From Apostichopus japonicus (Eukaryota > Echinodermata > Holothuroidea > Aspidochirotida > Stichopodidae), in the NCBI RefSeq assembly GCF_037975245.1, contig NC_092576.1, forward strand, positions 28,073,611 to 28,135,610: a DNA stretch of 62,000 bases. Reading direction: 5' to 3'. Each line of letters opens with the position of its first letter. The first letter of the stretch is position 1. The notes below the pieces were generated by a model, which saw only the letters and a program-made list of their open reading frames with translations, had not been told where the DNA came from and made no database searches. Below are positions 37,471-47,234 of this stretch, one piece after another. The position numbers were made by a program, and so were the translations under genes.

Positions 37471-38279
37471 CACCAGTACTATCCTTAAATGGATGTTACG
37501 TAGAATTCAGCAGTACAGAATGTAATTAGCATGCAATACACTAACACCTCGCGTACCTAACTACAGAACAGAAAATTGTTCGCGAGGGTAGCCATTTTCG
37601 TATATCTAACATGTAGCTGTTATGAGTCATAGCCAATCTGCTACAAAACAGACTTGGGGGCGGGGCTTAATCATCAAAACGGACCTTTTTACTAAAAGTA
37701 GGGGCGGCAGCTCAGTGTTGTTTTAAGAAAGAAAAATCATTTAAACATCAAATAAAGCAAATAAAAGCCATTAAATGTCATATACATGTAGTAAAATTCT
37801 TATTAATACCTACCTGTAAACAACAAATGGAAGTTTAAAATTTTAATAAAATATATAATACATAGGACCCTATCTTAGACGATACCACTGTTGAAAGACA
37901 GTTCTATTCTATTCTCTTTCATAAAACATAAGTTTTGGAGCGTGTGCAAAACAGGTCTGACAAAGTGTGTTTTCAGTCCAAATTGGCCCGATTTGGACAT
38001 AAATCGGTGAAAAAGTCACAGAATGAGATACAATTCTGGAATAAAAAATAGTAACTTTTGTTGGTCTATATGATATATTCTTGCTCTGGAAATTCCAGAG
38101 AAAAAGAACTTTGTTTGAAGACGCTGAAAAATTTTTAAGAGAAGAGAAAGTCCCACTTACTGTTACAATATCTCTATACATGTAATGTATTGAGATAAAA
38201 ACACAATCAAAGCCCATTAGAAGCAGTGCTAAGGGTTAACTAGGAATAGGATGCTCACAATGACATGATTTATACTTAC
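37471..38279. other. Intron sequence, nothing recognised
   Basis: The stretch 38195-38245 is the usual inter-cassette intron sequence (aaaacacaatcaaagcccat). Confidence 0.5.
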
Positions 38280-38390
38280 TGTCCTCACAAGTAGCTCCTT
38301 TAAAACCAGCTGTGCATGTACAGGTTGCAGTTTCTCCTGTAGCGGTGCAAGTCCCTCCATTAGCACAGTTTAAGTCCCCACACAAGTCCT
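38280..38390 (-). CDS. EGF-like exon (GGT type, short-intron form)
   Basis: 111 nt, phase 1-1, six Cys, Thr before Cys3, with C-T-A-G-F-K-G in the last loop. Its downstream intron begins with the short form (ctcacaatg), otherwise seen only with GGS cassettes. Confidence 0.9.
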
Positions 38391-38508
38391 CTGCACAACA
38401 AGTGAATAATAACACAATCAAAGCCCATTAGAAGCAGTGCTAAGGGTTAATTAGGAAAAGGATGGAATAAACTTTGATTAACATCACAATGGCATGATAT
38501 ATACTTAC

Positions 38509-38613
38509 TGTCCTCACAAGTAGCTCCTTTAATATTTACTGTACATTTACAAGTTGATGTTATTTTAGTGGCATTTGAAGTCCTCTATTAGAACTATGAG
38601 TTCCCACAGACAA
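38509..38613 (-). pseudogene. Broken EGF-like exon with in-frame stop
   Basis: 105 nt between an acceptor (tcttgacag) and a donor (gtaagt). It is related to the exon at 30549 (same V-C-G start) but carries an in-frame TAG after V-C-G-N-S, and several Cys codons are lost. If spliced in, it would truncate the protein. Confidence 0.85.
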
Positions 38614-38911
38614 CTGTCAAGACAAGTGAATGGAAACTATTAACAAAGCTATGAACAATCATGAACCAGACACCAAAACGGTAGTGAGGTTTCATGATGC
38701 TACATGAATAATCTTATATGAATCGGGACACACTAGGCTGTAGGGTGTAGCCAGGATGAACAACATACTTCAATCAAAGTAGGCAGTATGATTCTACCTG
38801 TAGGGTATCATTCAGCCTAGCTGCAGGGTGTGACTCAGCCTTGTTGCAGCTGGCATTTTACATTTATTGCAGCTATTCTATTAATCTGATGATTCTATCA
38901 ATATGACTTAC

Positions 38912-39019
38912 TTTCAGCACATGTGGCTCCAGTAAAGCCAGCCTTACAAACGCAACTTGCTTTATCAGCTGGTTGAACACATGATCCTCCATTTTGACAT
39001 GTCAGTGGGCAATCAGTCT
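38912..39019 (-). CDS. EGF-like exon, diverged
   Basis: 108 nt, phase 1-1, acceptor ttcaagtag, donor gtaagt. It encodes T-D-C-P-L-T-C-Q-N-G-G-S-C...S-C-V-C-K-A-G-F-T-G-A-T-C-A-E. Six Cys are present. Ser precedes Cys3 (O-fucose consensus), and C-x-x-G-F-T-G-x-x-C fits the EOGT O-GlcNAc consensus. It is clearly older than the near-identical cassettes around it. Confidence 0.88.
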
Positions 39020-39269
39020 CTACTTGAAGAATAAGAGAAGAAGCAAAATTGACAATTACTTGAAATTCATATCACTAAAAAGGAAGAAGTACAAATGGCA
39101 ACTTTTGAATGGTAGTCCCATTGCCTGAAATGATCAAATTTCCCTTTGCTCGATCAAAATCAGCTATGTAGGTCTCGGATAGATGAATAGTTCTTTACTG
39201 TGTATCACCTGTAACAAGTCACTGTTGTAAAGTTCACTGTTAATAGTCTATAAGATTCATTTACGATGG

Positions 39270-39620
39270 TCTGATCTGCCCTGTCATAAACAATCAACAG
39301 ACTGTAAGCAATGCATGTGTTCAGGTCAACAGCCAATCAGGTTTTGACATTACGCCCGTCCCTTTCATAATCTATCAACAGATTTGGATATTATGTCCAC
39401 TCTGACATAATTGATCAACAGACTGTAATGCAATGCATGTGTTCAGGCCAACAGCCAATCAGGTTTGGATATTATGTCTATCCTGTCATAATCTATCAAC
39501 AGACTGTAATGCAATGCATGTGTTCAGGTCAATAGCCAATCAGATTTGGATATTATGCCCGTCCTGTCATAATCTATCAACAGACTGTAATACTAGGCAT
39601 GTGTTCTGTCCTGGACCTTT
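39270..39620. repeat. ~78-bp tandem repeat with CCAAT motifs
   Basis: About four copies of a unit containing aatctatcaacagactgtaa, tgcaatgcatgtgttcagg, agccaatcag and tttggatattatg. It lies inside the EGF-bearing intron. Confidence 0.85.
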
Positions 39621-40133
39621 TGACTGTCCTGTCATAACCTCATTCATTTCTTGTTCAGAGTGAGGCAAAATTATTCCCCCACTCAATTTGAATCTTTAAA
39701 AGCCACTAGTCAGCCTTATACTGCCCTGTTTGTGACTTGTAGATGAGAAAGGCTGACCCAAGGCTGACCAATGCACAGAAACCTTCAAATGGGCTTGTTA
39801 CAAAGATGGGAAATGTGTTGAGCTTGGCTTTCTTGTTATACTGTACTTTTCCCACTTGGTTTTGTTGAGATAATATGACTTACCTTGCCGCACAGTCCTC
39901 ACACCTGCAATTTCATCATGTTTCAAACTTCTTTTCTGTTTTTCAGGTTTTTTTGCTTCAATGAAAGGAATTGACATAAACACGAATATAGGAAAGGACC
40001 ATGGTGCATTATTATAGATATCAACTGTTACTTACTGTTACTACTAGACAGCATGCAGTGGTGCACAAATATTATTATCATTTACAGTGTAGGTTAATTT
40101 ATATAGTATTTACAATGCAAAATAAATCTGCTT

Positions 40134-40168
40134 CATTAGCACAGTATTACAGTAGTACCACAGACCTC
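40134..40168 (-). pseudogene. EGF exon remnant (5' end only)
   Basis: The segment ttagcacagtattacag then cacagacct|ctg keeps the start of an EGF exon and its acceptor; the rest of the cassette is absent. Neighbouring intron sequence to the right matches the other units. Confidence 0.65.
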
Positions 40169-40286
40169 TGCCACAAAAAGTGAATAAAAACAAAATCAAA
40201 GCACATTAGAAGCAGTGCTAAGGGTTAACTAGGTATAGGATGGAATGAACTTGGATTAACATCACAATAACATGATATATACTTAC

Positions 40287-40397
40287 TCTTCTCACAAGTA
40301 TCTCCTTGAAAACCTTCTAGGCATTTACAGGTTGCAGTTTCTCCTGTAGCGTTGCAAGTTCCTCCATTAGCACAGTTTAAGTCCCCACACAAGTCCT
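40287..40397 (-). CDS. EGF-like exon (GGT type, diverged C-terminal loop)
   Basis: 111 nt, phase 1-1, acceptor gatgtgcag, donor gtaagt. It encodes C-G-D-L-N-C-A-N-G-G-T-C-N-A-T-G-E-T...C-K-C-L-E-G-F-Q-G-D-T-C-E-K, with all six Cys. N-A-T after Cys3 is a sequon. Confidence 0.85.
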
Positions 40398-40497
40398 CTG
40401 CACATCAGGTGAATAATAACACAATCAAAGCCCATTAGAAGCAGTGCTAAGGGTTAACTAGGAATAGGATGCTCACAATGACATGATTTATACTTAC

Positions 40498-40608
40498 TGT
40501 TCTCACAAGTAGCTCCTTCAAAACCAGCTGCGCATGTACAGGTTGCAGTTTCTCCTGTAGTGGTGCAACTCCCTCCATTAGCACAGTTTAAGTCCCCACA
40601 CAAGTCCT
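40498..40608 (-). CDS. EGF-like exon (GGS type)
   Basis: 111 nt, phase 1-1, six Cys. Ser precedes Cys3; the last loop has G-F-E-G. It has a 100-nt downstream intron, as do all GGS copies of the 40-42 kb block. Confidence 0.9.
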
Positions 40609-40726
40609 CTGCACAACAAGTGAATAAAAACACAATCAAAGCCCATTAGAAGCAGTGCTAAGGGTTAACTAGGAATAGGATGGAATAAACTTTGATTAAC
40701 ATCACAATGACATGATTTATACTTAC

Positions 40727-40837
40727 TGTCCTCACAAGTAGCTCCTTTAAAACCAGCTGCGCATGTACAGGTTGCAGTTTCTCCTGTAGTGGTGCAATTC
40801 CCTCCATTAGCACAGTTTAAGTCCCCACACAAGTCCT
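40727..40837 (-). CDS. EGF-like exon (GGN type)
   Basis: 111 nt, phase 1-1, six Cys. Asn precedes Cys3 (N-C-T sequon). The downstream intron is the 118-nt form. Confidence 0.9.
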
Positions 40838-40937
40838 CTGCACAACAAGTGAATAAAAACACAATCAAAGCCCATTAGAAGCAGTGCTAAGGGTTAACTA
40901 GGAATAGGATGCTCACAATGACATGATTTATACTTAC

Positions 40938-41048
40938 TGTCCTCACAAGTAGCTCCTTTAAAACCAGCTGCGCATGTACAGGTTGCAGTTTCTCCTGTAG
41001 TGGTGCAACTCCCTCCATTAGCACAGTTTAAGTCCCCACACAAGTCCT
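40938..41048 (-). CDS. EGF-like exon (GGS type)
   Basis: 111 nt, phase 1-1; a standard GGS cassette with the 100-nt downstream intron. Confidence 0.9.
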
Positions 41049-41148
41049 CTGCACAACAAGTGAATAATAACACAATCAAAGCCCATTAGAAGCAGTGCTA
41101 AGGGTTAACTAGGAAAAGGATGCTCACAATGACATGATTTATACTTAC

Positions 41149-41259
41149 TGTCCTCACAAGTAGCTCCTTTAAAACCAGCTGCGCATGTACAGGTTGCAGT
41201 TTCTCCTGTAGTGGTGCAACTCCCTCCATTAGCACAGTTTAAGTCCCCACACAAGTCCT
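41149..41259 (-). CDS. EGF-like exon (GGS type)
   Basis: 111 nt, phase 1-1; almost identical to the previous GGS copy. The intron carries the variant aggaaaaggatg. Confidence 0.9.
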
Positions 41260-41359
41260 CTGCACAACAAGTGAATAATAACACAATCAAAGCCCATTAG
41301 AAGCAGTGCTAAGGGTTAACTAGGAAAAGGATGCTCACAATGACATGATTTATACTTAC

Positions 41360-41470
41360 TGTCCTCACAAGTAGCTCCTTTAAAACCAGCTGCGCATGTA
41401 CAGGTTGCAGTTTCTCCTGTAGTGGTGCAACTCCCTCCATTAGCACAGTTTAAGTCCCCACACAAGTCCT
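41360..41470 (-). CDS. EGF-like exon (GGS type)
   Basis: 111 nt, phase 1-1, six Cys intact. The upstream intron has gtgaattaaaac instead of gtgaataaaaac, which puts a stop in the intron read-through but leaves the exon and splice sites unaffected. Confidence 0.9.
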
Positions 41471-41588
41471 CTGCACAACAAGTGAATTAAAACACAATCA
41501 AAGCCCATTAGAAGCAGTGCTAAGGGTTAACTAGGAATAGGATGGAATAAACTTTGATTAACATCACAATGACATGATTTATACTTAC

Positions 41589-41699
41589 TGTCCTCACAAG
41601 TAGCTCCTTTAAAACCAGCTGCGCATGTACAGGTTGCAGTTTCTCCTGTAGTGGTGCAATTCCCTCCATTAGCACAGTTTAAGTCCCCACACAAGTACT
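41589..41699 (-). CDS. EGF-like exon (GGN type)
   Basis: 111 nt, phase 1-1. It starts E-Y-L-C-G (Tyr for Asp, g to t change near the acceptor). Asn precedes Cys3; the downstream intron is 118 nt. Confidence 0.9.
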
Positions 41700-41799
41700 C
41701 TGCACAACAAGTGAATAAAAACACAATCAAAGCCCATTAGAAGCAGTGCTAAGGGTTAACTAGGAATAGGATGCTCACAATGACATGATTTATACTTAC

Positions 41800-41910
41800 T
41801 GTCCTCACAAGTAGCTCCTTTAAAACCAGCTGCGCATGTACAGGTTGCAGTTTCTCCTGTAGTGGTGCAACTCCCTCCATTAGCACAGTTTAAGTCCCCA
41901 CACAAGTCCT
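41800..41910 (-). CDS. EGF-like exon (GGS type)
   Basis: 111 nt, phase 1-1; a standard GGS cassette with the 100-nt downstream intron. Confidence 0.9.
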
Positions 41911-42010
41911 CTGCACAACAAGTGAATAAAAACACAATCAAAGCCCATTAGAAGCAGTGCTAAGGGTTAACTAGGAATAGGATGCTCACAATGACATGAT
42001 TTATACTTAC

Positions 42011-42121
42011 TGTCCTCACAAGTAGCTCCTTTAAAACCAGCTGCGCATGTACAGGTTGCAGTTTCTCCTGTAGTGGTGCAACTCCCTCCATTAGCACAGT
42101 TTAAGTTCCCACACAAGTCCT
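42011..42121 (-). CDS. EGF-like exon (GGS type)
   Basis: 111 nt, phase 1-1. It has C-G-N-L-N-C in place of C-G-D-L-N-C, and Ser precedes Cys3. It is the copy next to the LINE-interrupted cassette. Confidence 0.9.
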
Positions 42122-42239
42122 CTGCACAACAAGTGAATAATAACACAATCAAAGCCCATTAGAAGCAGTGCTAAGGGTTAACTAGGAATAGGATGGAATA
42201 AACTTTGATTAACATCACAATAACATGATATATACTTAC

Positions 42240-43856
42240 TGTTCTCACAAGTAGCTCCTTTAAAACCTTCTGTGCATTTCATAGGTTGGAGTTTCTCCTG
42301 TAGGGGTGCAAGTCCCTCCATTAGCACAGTTAGCACAGCACAGCTTTGCTCAAAGTGTGTAATGAAATTTTGTGCAATATGGACAATAACCATGTTACAA
42401 TGATGGTTATGCTGGATCTTTCTGCAGCTTTTGATACTGTGGACCATGACATTGTGCTGAGTGTTCTTGATCAAAACTTTGGTACTAAGGGGCTGGCTAA
42501 ATCATGGTTTGATTGTTATTTAAGACCACGCACACAAAGTGTTCAGGTTGGTGAATGCATTTCTACGAAATCCACCGTCCACCAGGGCGTGCCACAAGGA
42601 TCTTGTGCTGGCCCTGTTCTCTTTACGGCTTATGCGAGTACTTTATATCATACAATCTCAAGTCACCTTCCCGAGGTCATGGGGTATGCAGACGATCACA
42701 CCCTGTACCTAAAATTCAAACCAGGTAATTCCGACTCTGAACTTTGTGCTCTAAATGCTATGGAGAGTTGTTTATTGGACATTAAGGCTTGGATGAATAT
42801 GTGTCGCTTAAAAATGAACAATACCAAAACTGAATTTCTTATCTTTGGTTCACGAACTCAACTTGCAAAACTTGAAATTGATTGTATTAACGTGGACTCA
42901 TCTATTATTAATTGTGTAAATGATGTGAAGTATCTTGGCGTTTATTTGGACAACACCATATCAATGAAAACACATATAAATGAAAAATGTAAAATCGCTA
43001 GTTTTAACTTGTATCATATTAGAAAATTACGTAAGCATCTTTCAACTGATTCTACTCGCACTTTAGTTCAGGCACTTGTCACATCACACTTTGATTATTG
43101 TAACTCTTTGTTTTATGGTCTTCCCAGTTCTTCCCTTAATCAGTTACAGCGTGTACAAAATATGGCTGCCCGTATCATCCTAAATTTGAACAAATATGAC
43201 AGTATATCTTCTGCTTTTAAACATCTCCACTGGCTTCCGATAAAGGATCGTATCGATTTTAAAATTTTATCACTCACTTATAAGGCGCTTCACGGATCTG
43301 CACCATCTTATCTGAAGGTACTTCTTAAACCACTGTCAGTGAGCTACTCCATACGATCTCATGACAGTTTGATTTTAACTACCCCCCGCACTCGCTGCAA
43401 GTCCCTTGGTGACCGTTCTTTTTGTGTCTGTGCCCCCAAATTGTGGAATGCACTCCCATTTTCTATTCGCCATTCAAGTACTGTAAGTTCATTTAAATCC
43501 AGTCTTAAGACTTTCATTTTCACACGTGTATATAATTAATCTAGTTTTACTTATTATCTCATTCTTTTTTTATTTATCTCTTACTATTGTTTTATCCTCT
43601 TTTCTGATTTTGTGGCATGCTATATACTGTCTTCATTTTCCGCATCGTTATTGGATTTGTTTAGTCTTTTAGGGTTATCTGTTTTTAAGATTTTTTCCTC
43701 TTTCTTATGATTGACATGGTTTCTTAATTTTCGTTAAGTTTTATACCTTTACTCTTTTAAGTTTGTACAGCGCCATAGCTTATGTTTTTACATATATATG
43801 TGCGCTTTAGAAATGTTTAAATAATAATAACAATAATAATGAGTCCTCACAGACCT
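42240..43856 (-). pseudogene. EGF exon split by a LINE insertion
   Basis: The 3' part of the exon (42240-42330) and the 5' part with acceptor (43841-43856) are separated by about 1.5 kb of plus-strand LINE. The 3' part also has a one-base expansion (gcatttcatagg versus gcatgtacagg). The cassette is therefore dead, but exon skipping would leave the reading frame of the rest unchanged because the cassettes are phase-symmetric. Confidence 0.88.
42331..43840 (+). mobile_element. 5'-truncated non-LTR retrotransposon (CR1/L2-like) antisense to the EGF exons
   Basis: The open frame 42346-43539 (397 codons) holds RT palm motifs L-D-L-S-A-A-F-D-T-V-D-H, G-V-P-Q-G-S-C-A-G-P-V-L and the catalytic Y-A-D-D. 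A typical LINE C-terminal tail follows (R-S-F-C-V-C-A-P-K-L-W-N-A-L-P). The endonuclease and the N-terminal RT motifs are missing. The 3' end is a short (AAT)n-type tail (about 43820-43840) instead of poly-A, as in CR1/L2-related elements. The open frame is still intact, suggesting a fairly recent insertion. Confidence 0.88.
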
Positions 43857-43975
43857 CTGCAAAGACAAGTGAATAAAAACAAAATCAAAGCACATTAGAA
43901 GCAGTGCTAAGGGTTAACTAGGAATAGGATGGAATAAACTTTGATTAACATCACAATGACATGATATATACTTAC

Positions 43976-44086
43976 TGTCCTCACAAGTAGCTCCTTTAAA
44001 ACCAGCTGCGCATGTACAGGTTGCAGTTTCTCCTGTAGTGGTGCAATTCCCTCCATTAGCACAATTTAAGTCACCACACAAGTCCT
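43976..44086 (-). CDS. EGF-like exon (GGN type)
   Basis: 111 nt, phase 1-1, six Cys. Asn precedes Cys3. It carries two silent-looking changes near the 5' end (acaatttaagtcacc). Confidence 0.9.
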
Positions 44087-44203
44087 CTGCACAACAAGTG
44101 AATAAAACACAATCAAAGCCCATTAGAAGCAGTGCTAAGGGTTAACTAGGAATAGGATGGAATAAACTTTGATTAACATCACAATAACATGATATATACT
44201 TAC

Positions 44204-44314
44204 TGTCCTCACAAGTAGCTCCTGTAAAACCAGCTGTGCATGAACAGGTTGCAGTTGCTCCTGTAGTGGTGCAAGTCCCTCCATTAGCACAGTTTAAGTC
44301 CCCACACAAGTCCT
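44204..44314 (-). CDS. EGF-like exon (GGT type)
   Basis: 111 nt, phase 1-1. The last loop reads C-T-A-G-F-T-G-A-T-C, which fits the EOGT O-GlcNAc consensus; Thr also precedes Cys3, fitting O-fucose. Most other cassettes lack the former. Confidence 0.9.
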
Positions 44315-44431
44315 CTGCACAACAAGTGAATAAAACACAATCAAAGCCCATTAGAAGCAGTGCTAAGGGTTAACTAGGAATAGGATGGAATAAACTTTGA
44401 TTAACATCACAATGACATGATATATACTTAC

Positions 44432-44539
44432 TGTCCTCACAAGTAGCTCCTTTAAAACCAGCTGCGCATGTACAGGTTGGAGTTTCTCCAGTAGCGGTGC
44501 AAGTCCCTCCATTAGCACAGTATGAGTCCTTACAGACCT
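44432..44539 (-). CDS. EGF-like exon (first intact cassette in transcript order)
   Basis: 108 nt, phase 1-1, acceptor tgttgttgcag, donor gtaagt. It encodes E-V-C-K-D-S-Y-C-A-N-G-G-T-C...C-A-A-G-F-K-G-A-T-C-E-D. Its 5' end (AGGTCTGTAAGGAC) is the form that resembles the 27-bp minisatellite. Confidence 0.9.
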
Positions 44540-44658
44540 CTGCAACAACAAGTGAATAAAAACACAATCAAAGCACATTGGCAGCAGTGCTAAGGGTTAA
44601 CTAGGAATAGGATGGAATAAACTTTAATTAACATCACAATGACATGATATATACTTAC

Positions 44659-44688
44659 TGTCCTCACAAGTAGCTCCTGTAAAACCAC
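44659..44688 (-). pseudogene. EGF exon truncated at a Gypsy fragment
   Basis: Only the last 30 nt of the exon and its donor remain (tgtcctcacaagtagctcct, then gtaaaacca); the sequence then changes to Gypsy-derived DNA. Confidence 0.85.
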
Positions 44689-45505
44689 CATTGGGAGTGT
44701 AATTAACAATAGTGGGGATTCACCAATAAATGATGGGTACAATGAAATTTGGGAGAAACTAAATATAGACAAATCTCGAGCCACTCCAACCCAGACAAAA
44801 GAGTTGAGAGATTTACTACTGTACAGAGTCATATTCAGGCTTTTGCCCTTCACAAAAATGAGTTGGGACGTACCAATGTAGTAAAGCATGAAATTCCATT
44901 AAAGGACGATAAATCCTTCAAAGATCGATATAGGCGCATACCCCCATCAGCAGTATGATGAAGTAAGGAAATGTTTACAGGGTATGTTAGAATCTGGGGT
45001 GATCAGAGAATCACATAGCCCCTATGCCTCGCCTATAGTTGTTGTCAAGAAAAAGGATGGCTCAATTAGGCTCTGCATTGATTATAGGAAACTGAACCAA
45101 GATACAGGTAAGATTCATATTCCTTGCCACGTATTGAAGAATCATTAGATGCTTTGAAGGGGGCTAAGTGGTTCAGTTCATTAGATCTTCAATCAGGTTA
45201 TGGCAGATTGAGGTGGCAGAGAAAGATATACCAAAAACTGCTTTCACAACACCAATGTGGTTTTACGAATGCAACTGTATGCCTTTCGGTTTGACAAATG
45301 CACCTGCAACATTCCAAAGGCTCATGGAGCATTGTGTGGGTGACATGAACTATAAGAAATATCTTGTTTATCTGGATAATGTTATCATTTTCTCAGAGAA
45401 ATTTGAAGAACACCTAGAACGGTTATCGGCTGTTTTGAAATGCTTGACTGATTTTGGCCTGAAACTTAAGCCATCAAAGTGCAACCTCCTTGTGGTGTAA
45501 CATTC
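44689..45505 (+). mobile_element. Ty3/Gypsy pol fragment, inactive
   Basis: The fragment runs from the region between protease and RT into the RT. Motifs in successive frames include S-P-Y-A-S-P-I-V-V-V-K-K-K-D-G, L-C-I-D-Y-R-K-L-N, C-M-P-F-G-L-T-N-A-P-A-T-F-Q-R and Y-L-D-N-V-I-I-F-S. The frame shifts at least twice (near 44955 and 45105), and the catalytic Y-x-D-D is Y-L-D-N, so it is dead. No LTRs were found. Confidence 0.88.
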
Positions 45506-45649
45506 ACCTATTTTCTGCATGAATCTGACATAATGTATAGTGATGGTGTACAACATATACTTGATATTAGTAATACAGTGAAAAGCAGTGCGATGTGACA
45601 AACAATAAATTCAAAATGACACATGCTGTCCTGAAATGACCATTCACCT

Positions 45650-46480
45650 CAACAACAAGCTTTTCGTACTTAATGTGATAGATACATCAACATACTAAAT
45701 ATGACGTCGGTCCTAATATTGTGTAAAACATGGTTTCACCACCTGACCCCTGGTGAACTCAAATGACCATTGACCTCCGCCCACAACATTAAGGCTTTTT
45801 GTCCTCAATATGGTACAATTACATACCAAATATGCGATCTGTCCAAGCTTCCCTTACGATATTATGTTTAGGAAGATGTGTTAGTGTGGAGAGACAGGTA
45901 CGAGGGGAGAGAAGTAAATGTTTGGCATTTGCTGACTTCAAATGACCTTTGACCACCACCAAACAATAATAGGCTCCTTAAATGTAATATGGTACATCTC
46001 CAAACCAATATGAGATGTCCTTTCTTGCAATATCATGTTTACAAGGTTGTCGCAATTTGACCTGTTGTCTCCAAATGACCTTTGACCTACACCAAAAACA
46101 TTAGGCTTCCTGTACTCAATGTGGTACATCTACACACCAAACATGAAGTTGGTCCAACATTCCCTTCTTGAGATATCCTGCTTACAAGATTTCCAAATTT
46201 TAACCCCTAGTGACCCCAAATGAACTTTGACCTCCACAGAAAACAATAGGCTTCTTGTACTCAATGTGGTACAACTACACACCAAACATGAAGTTGGTCC
46301 AACATTCCCTTCTTGAGATATCCTGTTTACAAGGTTTCCACACTTTGACCCCTGGTGACCCCAAATGACCTTTGACCTCCACAGAAAAACGATAGGCTAC
46401 TTGTACTCAATGTGGTACATCTACACACCAAACATGAAGTTGGTCCAACATTCCCTTCTTGAGATATCGTGTTTATCAGC
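45650..46480. repeat. ~120-bp repeat array with TGACCTTTGACCT motifs
   Basis: Five or so degenerate units each read roughly: aaatgacctttgacctccac, then caataggcttcttgtactca, then tggtacatctacacacc, then cattcccttcttgagatat. The array ends in a short gcgtcacaaacgcacacacc stretch like the larger repeats at 48.6-51.1 kb. Perfect DR1 sites occur at 46076-46088 and 46366-46378. Confidence 0.8.
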
Positions 46481-47001
46481 TGGGCGTCACAAACGCACAC
46501 ACCCACGCCATCATGAATGCATCTATGTTACGATATTCATAGAAACCAAAAAGTCATTGGTATTGGTACTACAATCAGAAAGTTCTGAATTACAATTTAC
46601 AGGATTTACTGTACTGTAATGAGGTTCACCCAATGGTAACGTGTCAATCGCAATATACTTGTCTCCACCACATACACCAAGTAGGACGATGTGACACTCT
46701 CACTGAAAAACACGTCTTTAAAAATGAGCAGCCCAAGAAAATCAGAACAAATATTTGGTGATAACAGCAGAAAGCAGTACATATGGGGCCTACAGTAAGG
46801 GGAGTCTTTTGGGACCAAGTTGACTAACGATTTTAACAATGTTAACCCACTTGTCTCTTAAATTTCTTAATTTTCTACTGGCAGAAAAGTTTGAAGCGTG
46901 CAGTGACTTCGTCGAGGGGATGCGACGAACATTGGACGAAATTGAGAAATGGATCAAATTCTAGGCCACGATTTAAGATATGTTCCAATTCCCATTCCTA
47001 C
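46481..47001. other. Intron sequence, nothing recognised
   Basis: No feature between the repeat array and the MFS exon donor. Confidence 0.5.
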
Positions 47002-47208
47002 CTGAAAGAGGAGGAGGAGCAGCAGCAGTTGGTGATGGACCTTGCAGACAACTGGAGTTGGTCGTATTAGCACTGCGCAGATCCCTCTCCAAGAACGGTG
47101 TGGCCAAGAGAGGGGCCAGAAATGCTCCCACCGCAAAGGCAAAGTGGAGCATCTGCAGAAATGCTGAGGCTCTCTTTCCCCACATCTTGATGCAGACAAC
47201 ATTAGCAC
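47002..47208 (-). CDS. MFSD4/NaGLT1-like transporter, middle exon (TM5 and extracellular loop)
   Basis: 207 nt; acceptor tcttctacag, donor TCAG|gtagga. It starts A-N-V-V-C-I-K-M-W-G-K-R (cytoplasmic TM4-TM5 loop). TM5 follows (F-A-F-A-V-G-A-F-L-A-P-L-L), then a loop with sequon N-T-T, a Cys and a flexible P-T-A-A-A-P-P-P-L-S linker. In the usual 12-TM topology (N-terminus inside) that loop is extracellular. The exon ends with one base of a codon (phase 1), matching both the EGF cassettes and exon 28321-29198. Confidence 0.88.
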
Positions 47209-47234
47209 CTGTAGAAGAAGATGACATATTTAGA

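Noticed and set aside
39886-39983. Possible short exon before gtaagt near 39890 (minus)
   Set aside because: A donor-like site exists (CAAG|gtaagt), but candidate acceptors give either a stop or a 21-nt exon, and no homology is seen.
42178-42474. 98-codon minus-strand frame across the LINE/EGF boundary
   Set aside because: It mixes antisense LINE sequence with a broken EGF exon; not a real product.
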